Of a DNA stretch of 64,000 bases, positions 38,239 to 47,125 are shown piece after piece. The position numbers and the translations under genes were made by a program. Each line of letters opens with the position of its first letter. Position 1 is the stretch's first letter. Origin of the DNA: Hypericum androsaemum (lineage: Eukaryota > Streptophyta > Magnoliopsida > Malpighiales > Hypericaceae); NCBI GenBank assembly GCA_963995505.1, contig OZ023181.1:16860221-16924220 (forward strand), given 5' to 3'. Below the pieces are notes generated by a model, which was not told where the DNA came from, did no database searches, and was given only the letters and a program-made list of their open reading frames with translations.

Positions 38239-38935
38239 ATATAATGTACTTACAGCCTGTTTGGAAACTTAAAAAAATAGGAAATGAAATTTCTTTCCGG
38301 AGTTTAAAAAAATAAAGTGTGTTTGGAACCAAAATTTTTAGGAATAGAATTCCTGTTTTCATTAAAAGTCCGGATTCCGAAATTCTACCAAAATAGGTCG
38401 GATTTCCAGTGACCAAACCGGAATTGGCCACTAAATTACTGTTATACCCCTTACTTTATTAAATTATTACAGAATTGCCAAATCATTTTCTCTCAAACAA
38501 ACTCTCTCTCCCCAACACTTTTCCTCTCTTCCATTTTTGAAAGATTAAACGGCGGCGACCCTCCCCTTTTTGGCGACCTTCTTTCCCCATCAGAGAGTTG
38601 CTTTCCTTTTCGGCGACCTGACTTCTCTATTACAGATCATCTGTTGTAAGCCCCCTACACCTTCCTCTCTTTTCTCAATGTTAGGGTTTTATTGAATATT
38701 TTTAAAATTTTTTAGTTGTTTGGGTGGTTTTGTGATTTGGGTTTGTTTGGTTCTGGAGTACGGAAATTTTTTTGGTGGATTCTTGGGTTCATGGATTGTT
38801 CTTGGTGGTGTATTTATTTTGTTAATTGAGCTTTCACTCATCCCTTGCTTCTCCACGTTGTTAGCATTGGTGTCGGTGTTGGTGTTGTCGGTGAATGGCA
38901 CGTAGACCCTCGAGTGCCTCCCACCCGAAAAGAAG
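38239..38935. other. Spacer between P450 pseudogene 3 and a Copia relic
   Basis: Begins with CAGCCTGTTTGGAAACTT and related GTGTTTGGAACC words often seen at transposon ends, but no matching opposite end was found. The rest is CT-rich, then TG-rich, without a supported gene. Confidence 0.45.
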
Positions 38936-38939
38936 GCAA

Positions 38940-40356
38940 TAGACTCGAAATAGGTTTATAAAATCAAATACAAGCCCGATGGTGACATTGAGTGCTACAA
39001 GGCCCGCTTAGTTGCCAAGGGCTTCACTCAAATTCCCGGCGTTCATTTTCATGATACTTTCATGCCTGTCGCCAAACTTGTCACCGTTCGGTGTCTTTTG
39101 GCTGTAGTGGTTCAAAAAGGATGGTTCATCACCCAGCTTGACGTTAACAATGCGTTCTTACACGCCGATCATCACGAGGCCGTTTATATGAAGCTCTTTG
39201 AAGGCTACTCCACGCCATATGATCAGCGAGTATGTCGACTATGTAAATCTCTTTACGGTCTTCGTCAGGCCTCATGAAACTGGTATCATATGTTTACTCA
39301 AGCTCTTTTATGCATCGGGTTCCTTCAATGTCATTTGGATAGCTCACTTTTTCGATTCCCCAAAGATGGTGTTCTTGTCTTTTTCCTAATCTACGTTGAT
39401 GACGTGATTTTATCTGGCAACACCAATGCTAAAATCAAAGATGTTACAGCCTTCTTGGACAGCAAATTTGGCATCAAGGACTTAGGGGCCCTGAAGTATT
39501 TCCTCGGCATTGAAGCTGCTTGCTCCGCCGATGGCCTAGTGCTTAGTCAGCGTAAATATACACTTGACATTCTCCAGGACAGTGACAAATTGGCTGGTCG
39601 GCCTAGATCTTTTTCGATTGAGCAGAACCATCATCTCACATATCATCCAAACAAAACCGATTGTTGATGGTCCTCGCTATCGTTGACTTGTTGGTCGTCT
39701 ACTGTAACTCACAATTACACGACCCGACATCACTTATGTTGTTAATGTCCTCAGTCAGTTCGTGATATGTCTGCAACAAGCACACTTAGACACTGCTGAA
39801 TGCGTCCTCCATTATCTTAAACTGTCCCCGGCCAATGGATCTTATTACCTTCCACGGACTCTCCTAGCTTTATCGCTTACTCTGATGCTAATTGCGGCAG
39901 TTGCCTCATGATTCGGCAGTCTCAAGCAGGCTATTTCATCCTTTTTGGTGGCTCTCCCATCTCTTGGCGTATTAAGAAGCAATCTTTCGTTGCCCGATCC
40001 TTCGTTGAAGCCAAATATCACGTCATTGCTAACATTGTTAGTGAAGTCATCTGGCTCAGATGGTTACTCAATGAACTACACACACCACAGGTTGTTCACA
40101 CGCCCTTATTTTGTGATAATGAGGCTGCCCTACACATTGCAGTGAACCCTATTTTCCACAAACGAATGAAGCACATCAAGATAGACGTTACTTCGTTCAC
40201 GAATGCGTCCAGTCCAACGAGATTTCTCCTCGCAAGATTAGCTCTACTGGCCAGCTAGCTGACATCTTCACCAAGGCTTGGGCCGACACCATTTTTATCT
40301 ATTGCTTGGCAAGTTGGGCATTACGAACCTCCATACACCAACTTGAGGGGGCGTAT
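38940..40356 (+). pseudogene. Copia RT-RNase H relic
   Basis: From about 38950: [44 protein letters not shown] then a stop; FLIYVDDVILSGN (about 39387); KFGIKDLGALKYFLGIE. A broken stretch follows, then RNase H at 39880-40258 (ISWRIKKQSFVARS, LFCDNEAALHIA). Several stops and frameshifts. Integrase, protease and gag are missing, so the element is 5'-deleted. ACTTGAGGGGGCGTAT at 40341-40356 is its polypurine tract. Confidence 0.88.
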
Positions 40357-40525
40357 TGGAGATCGAGTTGATTACGATTGATACTGCTTCCTTATCTGTC
40401 ATGATCGCCCAACTCTATCCAGTAGTTACCCTTTACGATTTGTGGAACTGATTGTATTGCTCAGCTATATAAGCCAAGCTTCGTATTGGAATAAATCAAG
40501 TGGCTAAGCCATATTAATTTCTTCA
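40357..40525 (+). repeat. Short 3' LTR of the Copia relic
   Basis: Follows the polypurine tract directly. It starts TGGAGATCGAG and ends ATTTCTTCA (TG...CA, 169 bp). The next bases GAACG belong to P450 exon 2, so GAACG is probably the target site. The 5' LTR and its copy of the duplication are gone. Confidence 0.7.
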
Positions 40526-41127
40526 GAACGGATACATTAGTAGTGATACTAGAATGGGCTATGTCTAATCTCGTCAACTACCCAAATGTCTTGAAAAAGG
40601 CCAGAAAAGAACTGGACGCTCAAATTGGACAAGAGTGGCTGGTCAAACAAGATGATCTTTCTCAACTTCCTTACCTCTGTAACATTATCTCAGAGACGTT
40701 GTGATTGTATCCTTCAGCTCCATTGTTACTACCACACTACTCCTTTGACGACTGTACCATTGGCGGGTATGACGTGCCTCGTGATACCATAGAGTTGATC
40801 AATGCGTGGGCGATCCATAGGGACCCTACGGCCTGGGAGGAGCCGGAGAGATTCAAGCTGGAGAGGTTTGACAGAGAGGAGAAGGGTAGCCATAAGTTGA
40901 TGCCATTTGGGTTGGGTTGGAGGGCTTGTCCTGGTTATGGTTTGGCCCAACGTATTGTGGGCTTGACTTTGGGAGCCCTAATCCAGTGCTTTGAGTGGAA
41001 GAGGATTGACGAGGAGCTGGTTGATATGGGGGAAGGGATAGGCACCACCATGCCTAAAGCCCAGCCATTAGAGGTCATATGTAAACTACGTGGTGTTATG
41101 GATCATGTTCTTGCTGACGTTGCCTAG
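40526..41127 (+). pseudogene. Cytochrome P450 pseudogene 4 (exon 2 only, gene 1/5 subgroup)
   Basis: Begins inside the helix-I motif (GAACGGATACATTAG equals the GTDTS region with Ser changed to Leu) directly after a Copia LTR; exon 1 and the first part of the motif are missing. ETLR has become ETL-stop (CGA to TGA at about 40702). The heme loop reads [12 protein letters not shown] (Arg to Trp), the Cys is kept, and PERF is KLERF. The remaining reading to the stop at 41127 and the 3' flank match gene 1. Not functional. Confidence 0.92.
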
Positions 41128-41515
41128 GTTTTGTTATATGTAGTTGAGTGGTTGGATTGATAAGTCTATTCTATTTTTAATGTACCATTCTCTTTTTTTA
41201 AATGATCATAATATATATAGCATTATGTTTATTATTCATGTCGGAAAAACAGCGCAAATGGTAGATTATTAACCCGTGAACATTTGAGATTATAAATAAC
41301 TATTCCAATAAAAAAAATTTAATTTGTACACTTTGGGCTAATTTTTTTTTGTAAGATTAGGTAGGTGTCTTAATTTCCGTATACAATAATACATCAAGGT
41401 TACCGGGAACCGGAAAGTACATCTAACCAATTATCCGAAAGTAAGCCTAGTCTAAGTTGTTTACAAAATTAATTAGCAATTTGGTTTTGTAACCTAGAAA
41501 TAAGACAAAGGTAAT
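41128..41515 (+). other. 3' flank of pseudogene 4, including LINE sequence shared with gene 1
   Basis: 41391-41515 (GTACATCTAACCAATTATCC, AGTAAGCCTAGT, TTTTGTAACCTAGAAATAA) matches 20069-20180 in the LINE behind gene 1. Gene 5's flank lacks it. The LINE insertion therefore preceded the split of genes 1 and 4. Confidence 0.75.
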
Positions 41516-41520
41516 GACTT

Positions 41521-41915
41521 TTTTTTTGAAAGGTAGAGTAGATTTTATTCCTCCAATGACCACAACTTACAACTTATATTATACAACCAGAAATCAGAGT
41601 TGCAGATAGCGCTCCTCTGCATATCATCACCTAAACAACTCGCCTACTCCAATCACCATTATACATCCATAAAATCAGAAATCCCCCACCAATGATCACC
41701 CACGGTCAAAGGAAAAAAGATGGAGAAGAGCATTCTCGTAGTAAGAATGCCTCGGCAAACCAGATCAAAATGCCCACTCAGCATAATATCTCGTCACCTA
41801 ATGCAGCAGCAGCCCAAAACAAGCCGCCTGATTGTTGAAGATGATGGAATTTCTTTGGTTCCAGGTACACCAACGAATGGCTGCCAAAGGATTACCAACT
41901 GCCAAAGGATTACCA
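41521..41915 (-). mobile_element. 3' part of a LINE (minus strand), left of a Copia insertion
   Basis: Poly-T at 41519-41528 is its poly(A) tail. Read in reverse from 41880, AIRWCTWNQRNSIIFNNQAA is the typical C-terminal LINE segment. An 18-bp word CTGCCAAAGGATTACCAA is doubled at 41880-41917. Its upstream part continues at 52959 beyond the Copia element. Confidence 0.7.
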
Positions 41916-42322
41916 ACCATGATTATCCAATTAAATTAAATAAAAAATATTAAATATCTTTTAATTTTAATTTAAATTTGAAAGAGATTTGGATGAGAAG
42001 AATTTGTAATACGTGATAACTCTCCTACCCCTCTCTCCTCCCAGTAATTTCTATTAAATACGTAATAGGGATTTTTACTGGAGACACACTCACAGAAAGA
42101 AACATAGTTTTTTCTTCAGTAGATTTTTAAGGCTTTTAGGCAGTGAAACTCAATTCCCGCTTCGTGTTCGTGAGCGAGGACGACCAGTGACAAACCTCCT
42201 TCGACCCTGTGACATACCTCTCAAATAACGTACTGCGCTACAAGAGGTAAATATTTAATATGGCTTTTATTAATAATTTGTTCGTTAAATATTATAGTTT
42301 CGCATTAATTAAGATTATGCTA

Positions 42323-43232
42323 TGAAGTATCTGAGCCATGAGTAGATTTGTTCTGGTCTAAATATTTTTTGAAAAAGAAAATCCAATGAGTTAATTTTCT
42401 ATCGAAAATTGGATTATTGTTCTTAACAACCCTACAGTAGTCCTCGAATGAATAAAAGACAATACCGTAGGGACTGAACTAAACTTGCCGAATCTATACA
42501 TGTTTAGATGTTTTCTGTACCTATATGCACACGCGTTGGATTTGTCGTATTGTTCTGAAATTGTGCATTCTGGAACAGTGAGCTGGTACGCTCTCTGGAA
42601 CATCGAAGGTGGGTCTCAGCCGAAGAAGACGAACGAGGAGCGAGACCGAGTCGAATCTGTTTGCCATTTAAGTGACGGGCAACCGAGGTCGCTCAACGCC
42701 AACCGACAGAGAACTCATCGGACGTAAGTCAAGAAGATCGATTGGTCTAGGTAATTGTTTGATGCAACCGGAGAGGGTAAAAGATCTCGACTTCCAGGAG
42801 ATTCGAAGCCGTCGACTAGAGAAGAAGATCGATCGATCGATCTGTGTCCCGGATGCAAGCTCACAGGCGGCTGTTCTTTGATGGTGGATTATTTCTACTG
42901 ACTCCGGCAACAATACTCGCCAGAATTCTTGCCGGCGGCGCATCTCTAGGAAAAGGAGAAGTTCGATTTGTTTTTTGGGAACGGAAAACCTAAATTCGAA
43001 ATTGGGCCGATTTTGGATGAAAATGGATTGGTTGAAATTTTTTCTTATTGGGCCGAAAATTTTCAAACACGGGTCTTTTTGTTTTTCGAATTGGGCCGAG
43101 ATTAAAAGTTTTGGAGGGCCGAGATTTTTTATTAAAAAAATCGGGCCTGGTGTAAATTTATTTTAAAGAAAAACTAAATCTGCTCGGGCTTCTTATTTCC
43201 TCCTTCGCGGGCTTAATGTCTGCAACTCCGCT
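42323..43232. other. 5' internal region of the outer Copia element, no clear gene
   Basis: Contains the primer site variant and then GC-moderate sequence with frames on both strands (42485-42727, 43066-42668) that match nothing I recognise. It could be leader plus a decayed gag. Confidence 0.45.
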
Positions 43233-43551
43233 TAGGGGTGAGCAAATGAACCGAAAACTGTTAAACTGGACTAAATCAGACCGAAAAAATCAGACCAGAC
43301 CAGATCAAAAAGAAAAATGGTCCGGTCCGGTCCACATAATATAAAAAATCAAGTTTTTTGGTCCGGTCTGGTCTGGTCCAGTCCGGTCTAAAACCCATTG
43401 TTTGTGTGCTTTTTGTCTGATCCGGTCTGGTTTTAGGTCAGATCAGACCAGATCCGGACCAGATCAAAGTGGATCCGGTCCAGTCTGGTTTGTGATATTT
43501 CAAAAATTTCGGTTCCAGTTTGGTCCGGTTTGGTCTGGATGCTCAGCCCTA
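43233..43551. mobile_element. hAT-type MITE rich in GGTCCGGT/GGTCTGGT words
   Basis: Ends TAGGGGTGAGCA (43233) and TGCTCAGCCCTA (43551) are inverted repeats with one mismatch, the form known for plant hAT-like MITEs. The 319-bp interior is an imperfect repeat of GGTCCGGTCTGG and its complement CCAGACCAGATC. I could not see a clean 8-bp target duplication. Confidence 0.75.
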
Positions 43552-44144
43552 GCCCCACTATCCGCGTTGAGCATATAGGCCCGATCAATGCGGGCCTCCC
43601 ACAAGTCAGACGTGGGCCTTGAGCCTACAGTCTAAGTCTAGGGCCCAATTTTCCCCACTCCAAGTCAGACCTGAAAAGTCAACATGTCCCGTGTTGACCA
43701 TGTCTAATGGGCTTAATTGAATAGACTTTTGGTTTATTCAAAATAAAATTTTTAAAAGGATTTAAAAAAATCTTTTAATAAGGTGGTTTTAATAAAATTG
43801 ATATGATAATTTTTTTAAACCATAATATTTTTTGAATATGTTCATAAAATATATTTTTTCATAATTTTTAAAGTTTGAATACTAAAAATTATAGAAAATA
43901 ACAAGACTTATTAATCACGCAATAAAGCCCAAAAGTGAACATTCTTTATGCAGTATTGTCATCATTATGATTGAAAAATTAATTTTTTGATCTTATTGAG
44001 ATTACTTAAGATCAAGTCTACGCAATAACCCGATTCGCTTGCATTATGATGCAAGTCTACGATGGCATATCGAACTCCACTTGTGATAAATAGGCCTGAG
44101 CATTTTGGGCAGGCGGTTATGACCGCGGAAATAATTGGCGACTG
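43552..44144. other. AT-rich spacer
   Basis: No gene or element end recognised; A/T-rich runs at 43740-43900. Confidence 0.4.
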
Positions 44145-44384
44145 ATGTTCACAGATCTCCTAGCAACAATGAAGATAGGAGAGAATGCTGATTTTTTCCT
44201 GCCTGTTGCAAATAACACTCCTCACAAGAGCGCTTTGAAGCGCCTTCTACTATATCTGGAGATAAGCGGACAACAAGTGCGTCAGTTCTACACCTCGGGA
44301 TATAAATTCGACTTCCCGTATCTTAGTGAAATGGAGATCATAGATTCGGCCCCAGTCAAAGTCTTCTATTGTCCGAGAATCTAG
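44145..44384 (+). other. Unidentified 79-codon frame
   Basis: Starts MFTDLLATMKIGENADFF and ends KVFYCPRI; codons upstream to about 44100 are also open. Composition looks protein-like (NTPHKSALKRLLLYLEISG) and unlike the AT-rich surroundings. I recognise no domain. It could be a captured exon or part of a decayed element. Function not assigned. Confidence 0.35.
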
Positions 44385-44532
44385 AAGCATAATGCATGGA
44401 TTTTATTTGTTTCAAGTCTTGTTGGAAGTTTTAGAAATGTGTTTGAGAACTTCAAGTATTTCCGTGGTTATTTTATTTTTGTTGAGACAATTCGTGTTTA
44501 CAATTGAATAAAATTAGTTTGTTTAATTGTTA

Positions 44533-45008
44533 CTAGCCAAGATGCACGCGCAATGCGAGCGTTGCTCTGTTTCAAAACATATTATTTATTAGTTTTTTTT
44601 AAACTGTACATGAATAAGATGTTCTCTTACATATTTAATTACATTATTTTCTTTTTGATTTTCCTAAGACGTCATAGGAACTTCTTTGTACACGATATTT
44701 TTTCGTAAACGTTCTAACTTTGTTAGTAACATCATATCTTTTGACTAATACCTTAGTGTTCTTGCTTGAAACACCTCTTGCAAAGGCAACGTACAACTGC
44801 ACATTACTGAAGACATGCTCAAGCAGATAAATACCGGTGTTTTCAATTGTTTGTCCTTGTGCTTTGTTGATTGTGAATGCAAAATACATACGTACCGAAA
44901 ACTACTTGTATATCACCTTATACGACATCTAAAGATTCTTTAGTGGGTTCAATGGCATCCTATAGATGAATACCCTCTTACTCGCAGAATTTCCACTGAG
45001 GATCACTA
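44533..45008 (-). mobile_element. Helitron 3' end with Pif1-like helicase C-terminus
   Basis: The minus-strand frame 44889-44644 reads FAFTINKAQGQTIENTGIYL ... VQLYVAFARGVS, the last helicase motifs of the Helitron Rep/Hel protein. Just 5' (to about 45008) SGNSASKRVFIYRMPLNP continues the match with a stop. Downstream on this strand, GCAACGCTCGCATTGC (hairpin GCAA...TTGC) is followed by GCGTGCATCTTGGCTAG and then T: the CTRR-T terminus of Helitrons, at 44533. The 5' TC end was not found. Confidence 0.8.
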
Positions 45009-45009
45009 C

Positions 45010-45700
45010 ATGGCCGGAGCTCACTTCCCTTCTCCTTCTCCCATGTGGGCCCCATTAACGTCTCCATCTGCAGGACCTACATCCACGACCATGCTGACAA
45101 CGTCCTCGTCATCTCCCGGCCAGTCTGCTCTGTTATTAAGCAACGCCGGCGTATCGGGCGTGTACTTCAACCTGCCACTCATTGCCATAGTTGTCGTTGT
45201 GGCGGTGGCCTTCCTACTGGTCAACTACTCCCACCACCTCATCCTCCTCATCCATTGGTTTCTTCGGTGGTGGCACTGATATCAGCGCTGCAGGTTCTAG
45301 CTGTCGTCCTACTCTACCATATTCTCTAACCTGAACTTGCTTCCCCTCCCGTTTGTCTATTTCTTCTCCGACGGGAGCTGCTGGCTTCCAGGTGTACTCC
45401 CCCTTTAGGCTCGATGACTCATCATCAAGACAATCTCTCTCTCCCTCCATAATTTACCGTCGAACGACGCTATTCTGCAAGATTGTGCAGTGTGCTTGCT
45501 GGAGTTCAAAAAGAACGACTATGTGAGGACTCTCACGGCCTGCTCCTACCCCTTTTACGTCGACTGTATCGACATCTGACTATGATCCCACAACAACTGT
45601 CTCCTCTATCGTGCCAGAATATCTTCCCCGATTCCTCCTCCTCGTCTTCGTCATATCCGCCACGATCCGCCCATCCCTCAGCGACGCCGTTATAGTTTTC
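45010..45700 (+). pseudogene. ATL-type RING-H2 E3 ligase pseudogene beside the Helitron
   Basis: 45010-45279 gives a Ser/Thr/Pro-rich start and a transmembrane segment (LPLIAIVVVVAVAFLLVNY), as in plant ATL proteins. From 45481 DCAVCLLEF opens a RING-H2 domain: TLTACSYPFYVDCIDI, stop, then HNNCLLYRAR. Both zinc-binding His are Tyr, the conserved Trp codon is TGA, and the seventh Cys region is altered. A Ser-rich tail follows. Frames differ between the transmembrane part and the RING, so it is dead. Its start two bases from the Helitron helicase suggests capture by that element (inference). Confidence 0.75.
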
Positions 45701-46315
45701 CTCCTCGACCAGGCCAACAACATCACGATTTAACAGAAAAGTTTTGACATTCCCACGTTGTGACATCAAAAAAATATTGTTTGTCGGAGTTGGTGTACTT
45801 GATTAGGATCTTCTTCAGTCGAGGCAAGTGTTGGACACTTTCTCCGTAAGACGAGATTGCCCCGTATATTTCAGTGCGGTACGGGCTTCAGCAATCGTCC
45901 CCAAGATACAATGACTGTTTAGGGCATTTCCAAGACCGTTGCACACGTATCTCAAAACTTTCGGGCGAACCCTTATATACCCAGAACTTTTGGACTCTTT
46001 TCTGAGTGAAGAACGGGGGAAGAGGAGAAGACAACAATGCTAGGAAGTGCAATTGCTGCTGGGATGAGGAAATGGCAAGGAGGGCACAACTATTTATAGG
46101 CTGGAGGAGGCAGGGAGGTAGCCACCCCGAAGGGACGCGTCCGCTCGGCCAACAGGCTGTCTGGCTGCGCTCGTGGCCCTTCGGTGGCTTCTGGACCCTT
46201 CCAGGTGCGAAGTGCCAAGTGCGCCACAAAGCGCCCATTGTGACCTGCGTCCAATGCGCCATGCGCACACGCACGTGCGCGTGCGCGTGTGCGTGCACGA
46301 GCGCGTTCGCGTGCG

Positions 46316-46317
<2 letters not shown>

Positions 46318-46376
<59 letters not shown>
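46318..46376. repeat. TGCTCG hexamer microsatellite
   Basis: About ten perfect tandem copies, preceded from about 46260 by alternating purine/pyrimidine sequence (GTGCGCGTGCGCGTGT) able to adopt Z-DNA. Reading frames through it on both strands (for example Arg-Ala or Ser-Thr repeats) are by-products. Confidence 0.95.
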
Positions 46377-46378
<2 letters not shown>

Positions 46379-46397
46379 ACGGTGCTTCGCACCGTCC
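46377..46397. repeat. Perfect 9-bp-stem hairpin
   Basis: GGACGGTGC, loop TTC, GCACCGTCC, right after the hexamer array inside the LTR. As transcribed RNA it would be a very stable stem. Its role is unknown. Confidence 0.9.
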
Positions 46398-46581
46398 TCG
46401 CAGGCAGCTAGCGGTGGGTCAGCCTTTTGGGTAGGCAATCAAGTTGAGAGGCAAGGAGGGGAATTCCTTATAAACAAGGAAATCCTCCTTATTCTAATCA
46501 ATGTGGTATTGCCCCATTCATTTCCCTTTTGGGCCTCCACTTTGGGCCAAATGCATTAAAAGATGCATTCAAAACCCAACA

Positions 46582-47125
46582 ATCCCCCACATGAATGATG
46601 ATTAATGCATGCAGACTCTAATCGAAAGTTCTGACGTGTTATTATTGCATCGAGACAGGTAGCTTGCGGCTTTGAACCTTCTCTAGTAATATGTTATCGG
46701 ATTTACTCGTTGCTCGGTGAACGTGATGTCTTGAACCGTCAGCTTTTGGTGTAAACCAAGACAATAACATTTACACAATAATAACCCTAGTATATTTAGG
46801 TTCTCACGTTGTGTCCGTTTCGGCCATGGACCGTATCTTGGATTCATAAGTGTTTTTCCCATTTGAAGCGGCCTCACTTCACACTTACAAAGGTGATCTC
46901 CTATCAGGAGTATCCTGCCATACTCCACCTCAATCAAGGTATAGGAATCATTAAAAGCATAATGCTTAACCTTACCACACCTCTGCAGGTTAATACCTGG
47001 GCAGCTTCTGAGAATGAGATAGGTTCCAGGTGATTAAACTGAACCCTCCATAACTTAGTTTTCTCATTGAACCAAGTTTGTAGGATCTCCACTCATCATG
47101 GTTGAGTTACCACTATGGACGTTCT
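46582..47125 (-). other. 3' untranslated internal region of the inner Copia element
   Basis: Between the polyprotein stop and the polypurine tract; no supported gene. Confidence 0.7.

Larger units (their letters stand above)
45778..46581 (-). repeat. 3' LTR of the inner Copia element
   Basis: 804 bp. Carries CTATTTATAG (about 46088, also in the right LTR near 51354), a TGCTCG hexamer array and a 9-bp-stem hairpin, the last two missing from the right LTR. On the minus strand it starts TGTTGGGTTTTGAATGC. Confidence 0.85.

Noticed and set aside
46006..46559. Reading frames with long Ser-Cys, Val-Leu, Arg-Ala or Ser-Thr repeats on both strands
   Set aside because: They are translations of the TGCTCG microsatellite and GC-rich LTR sequence, with equally open frames on both strands.
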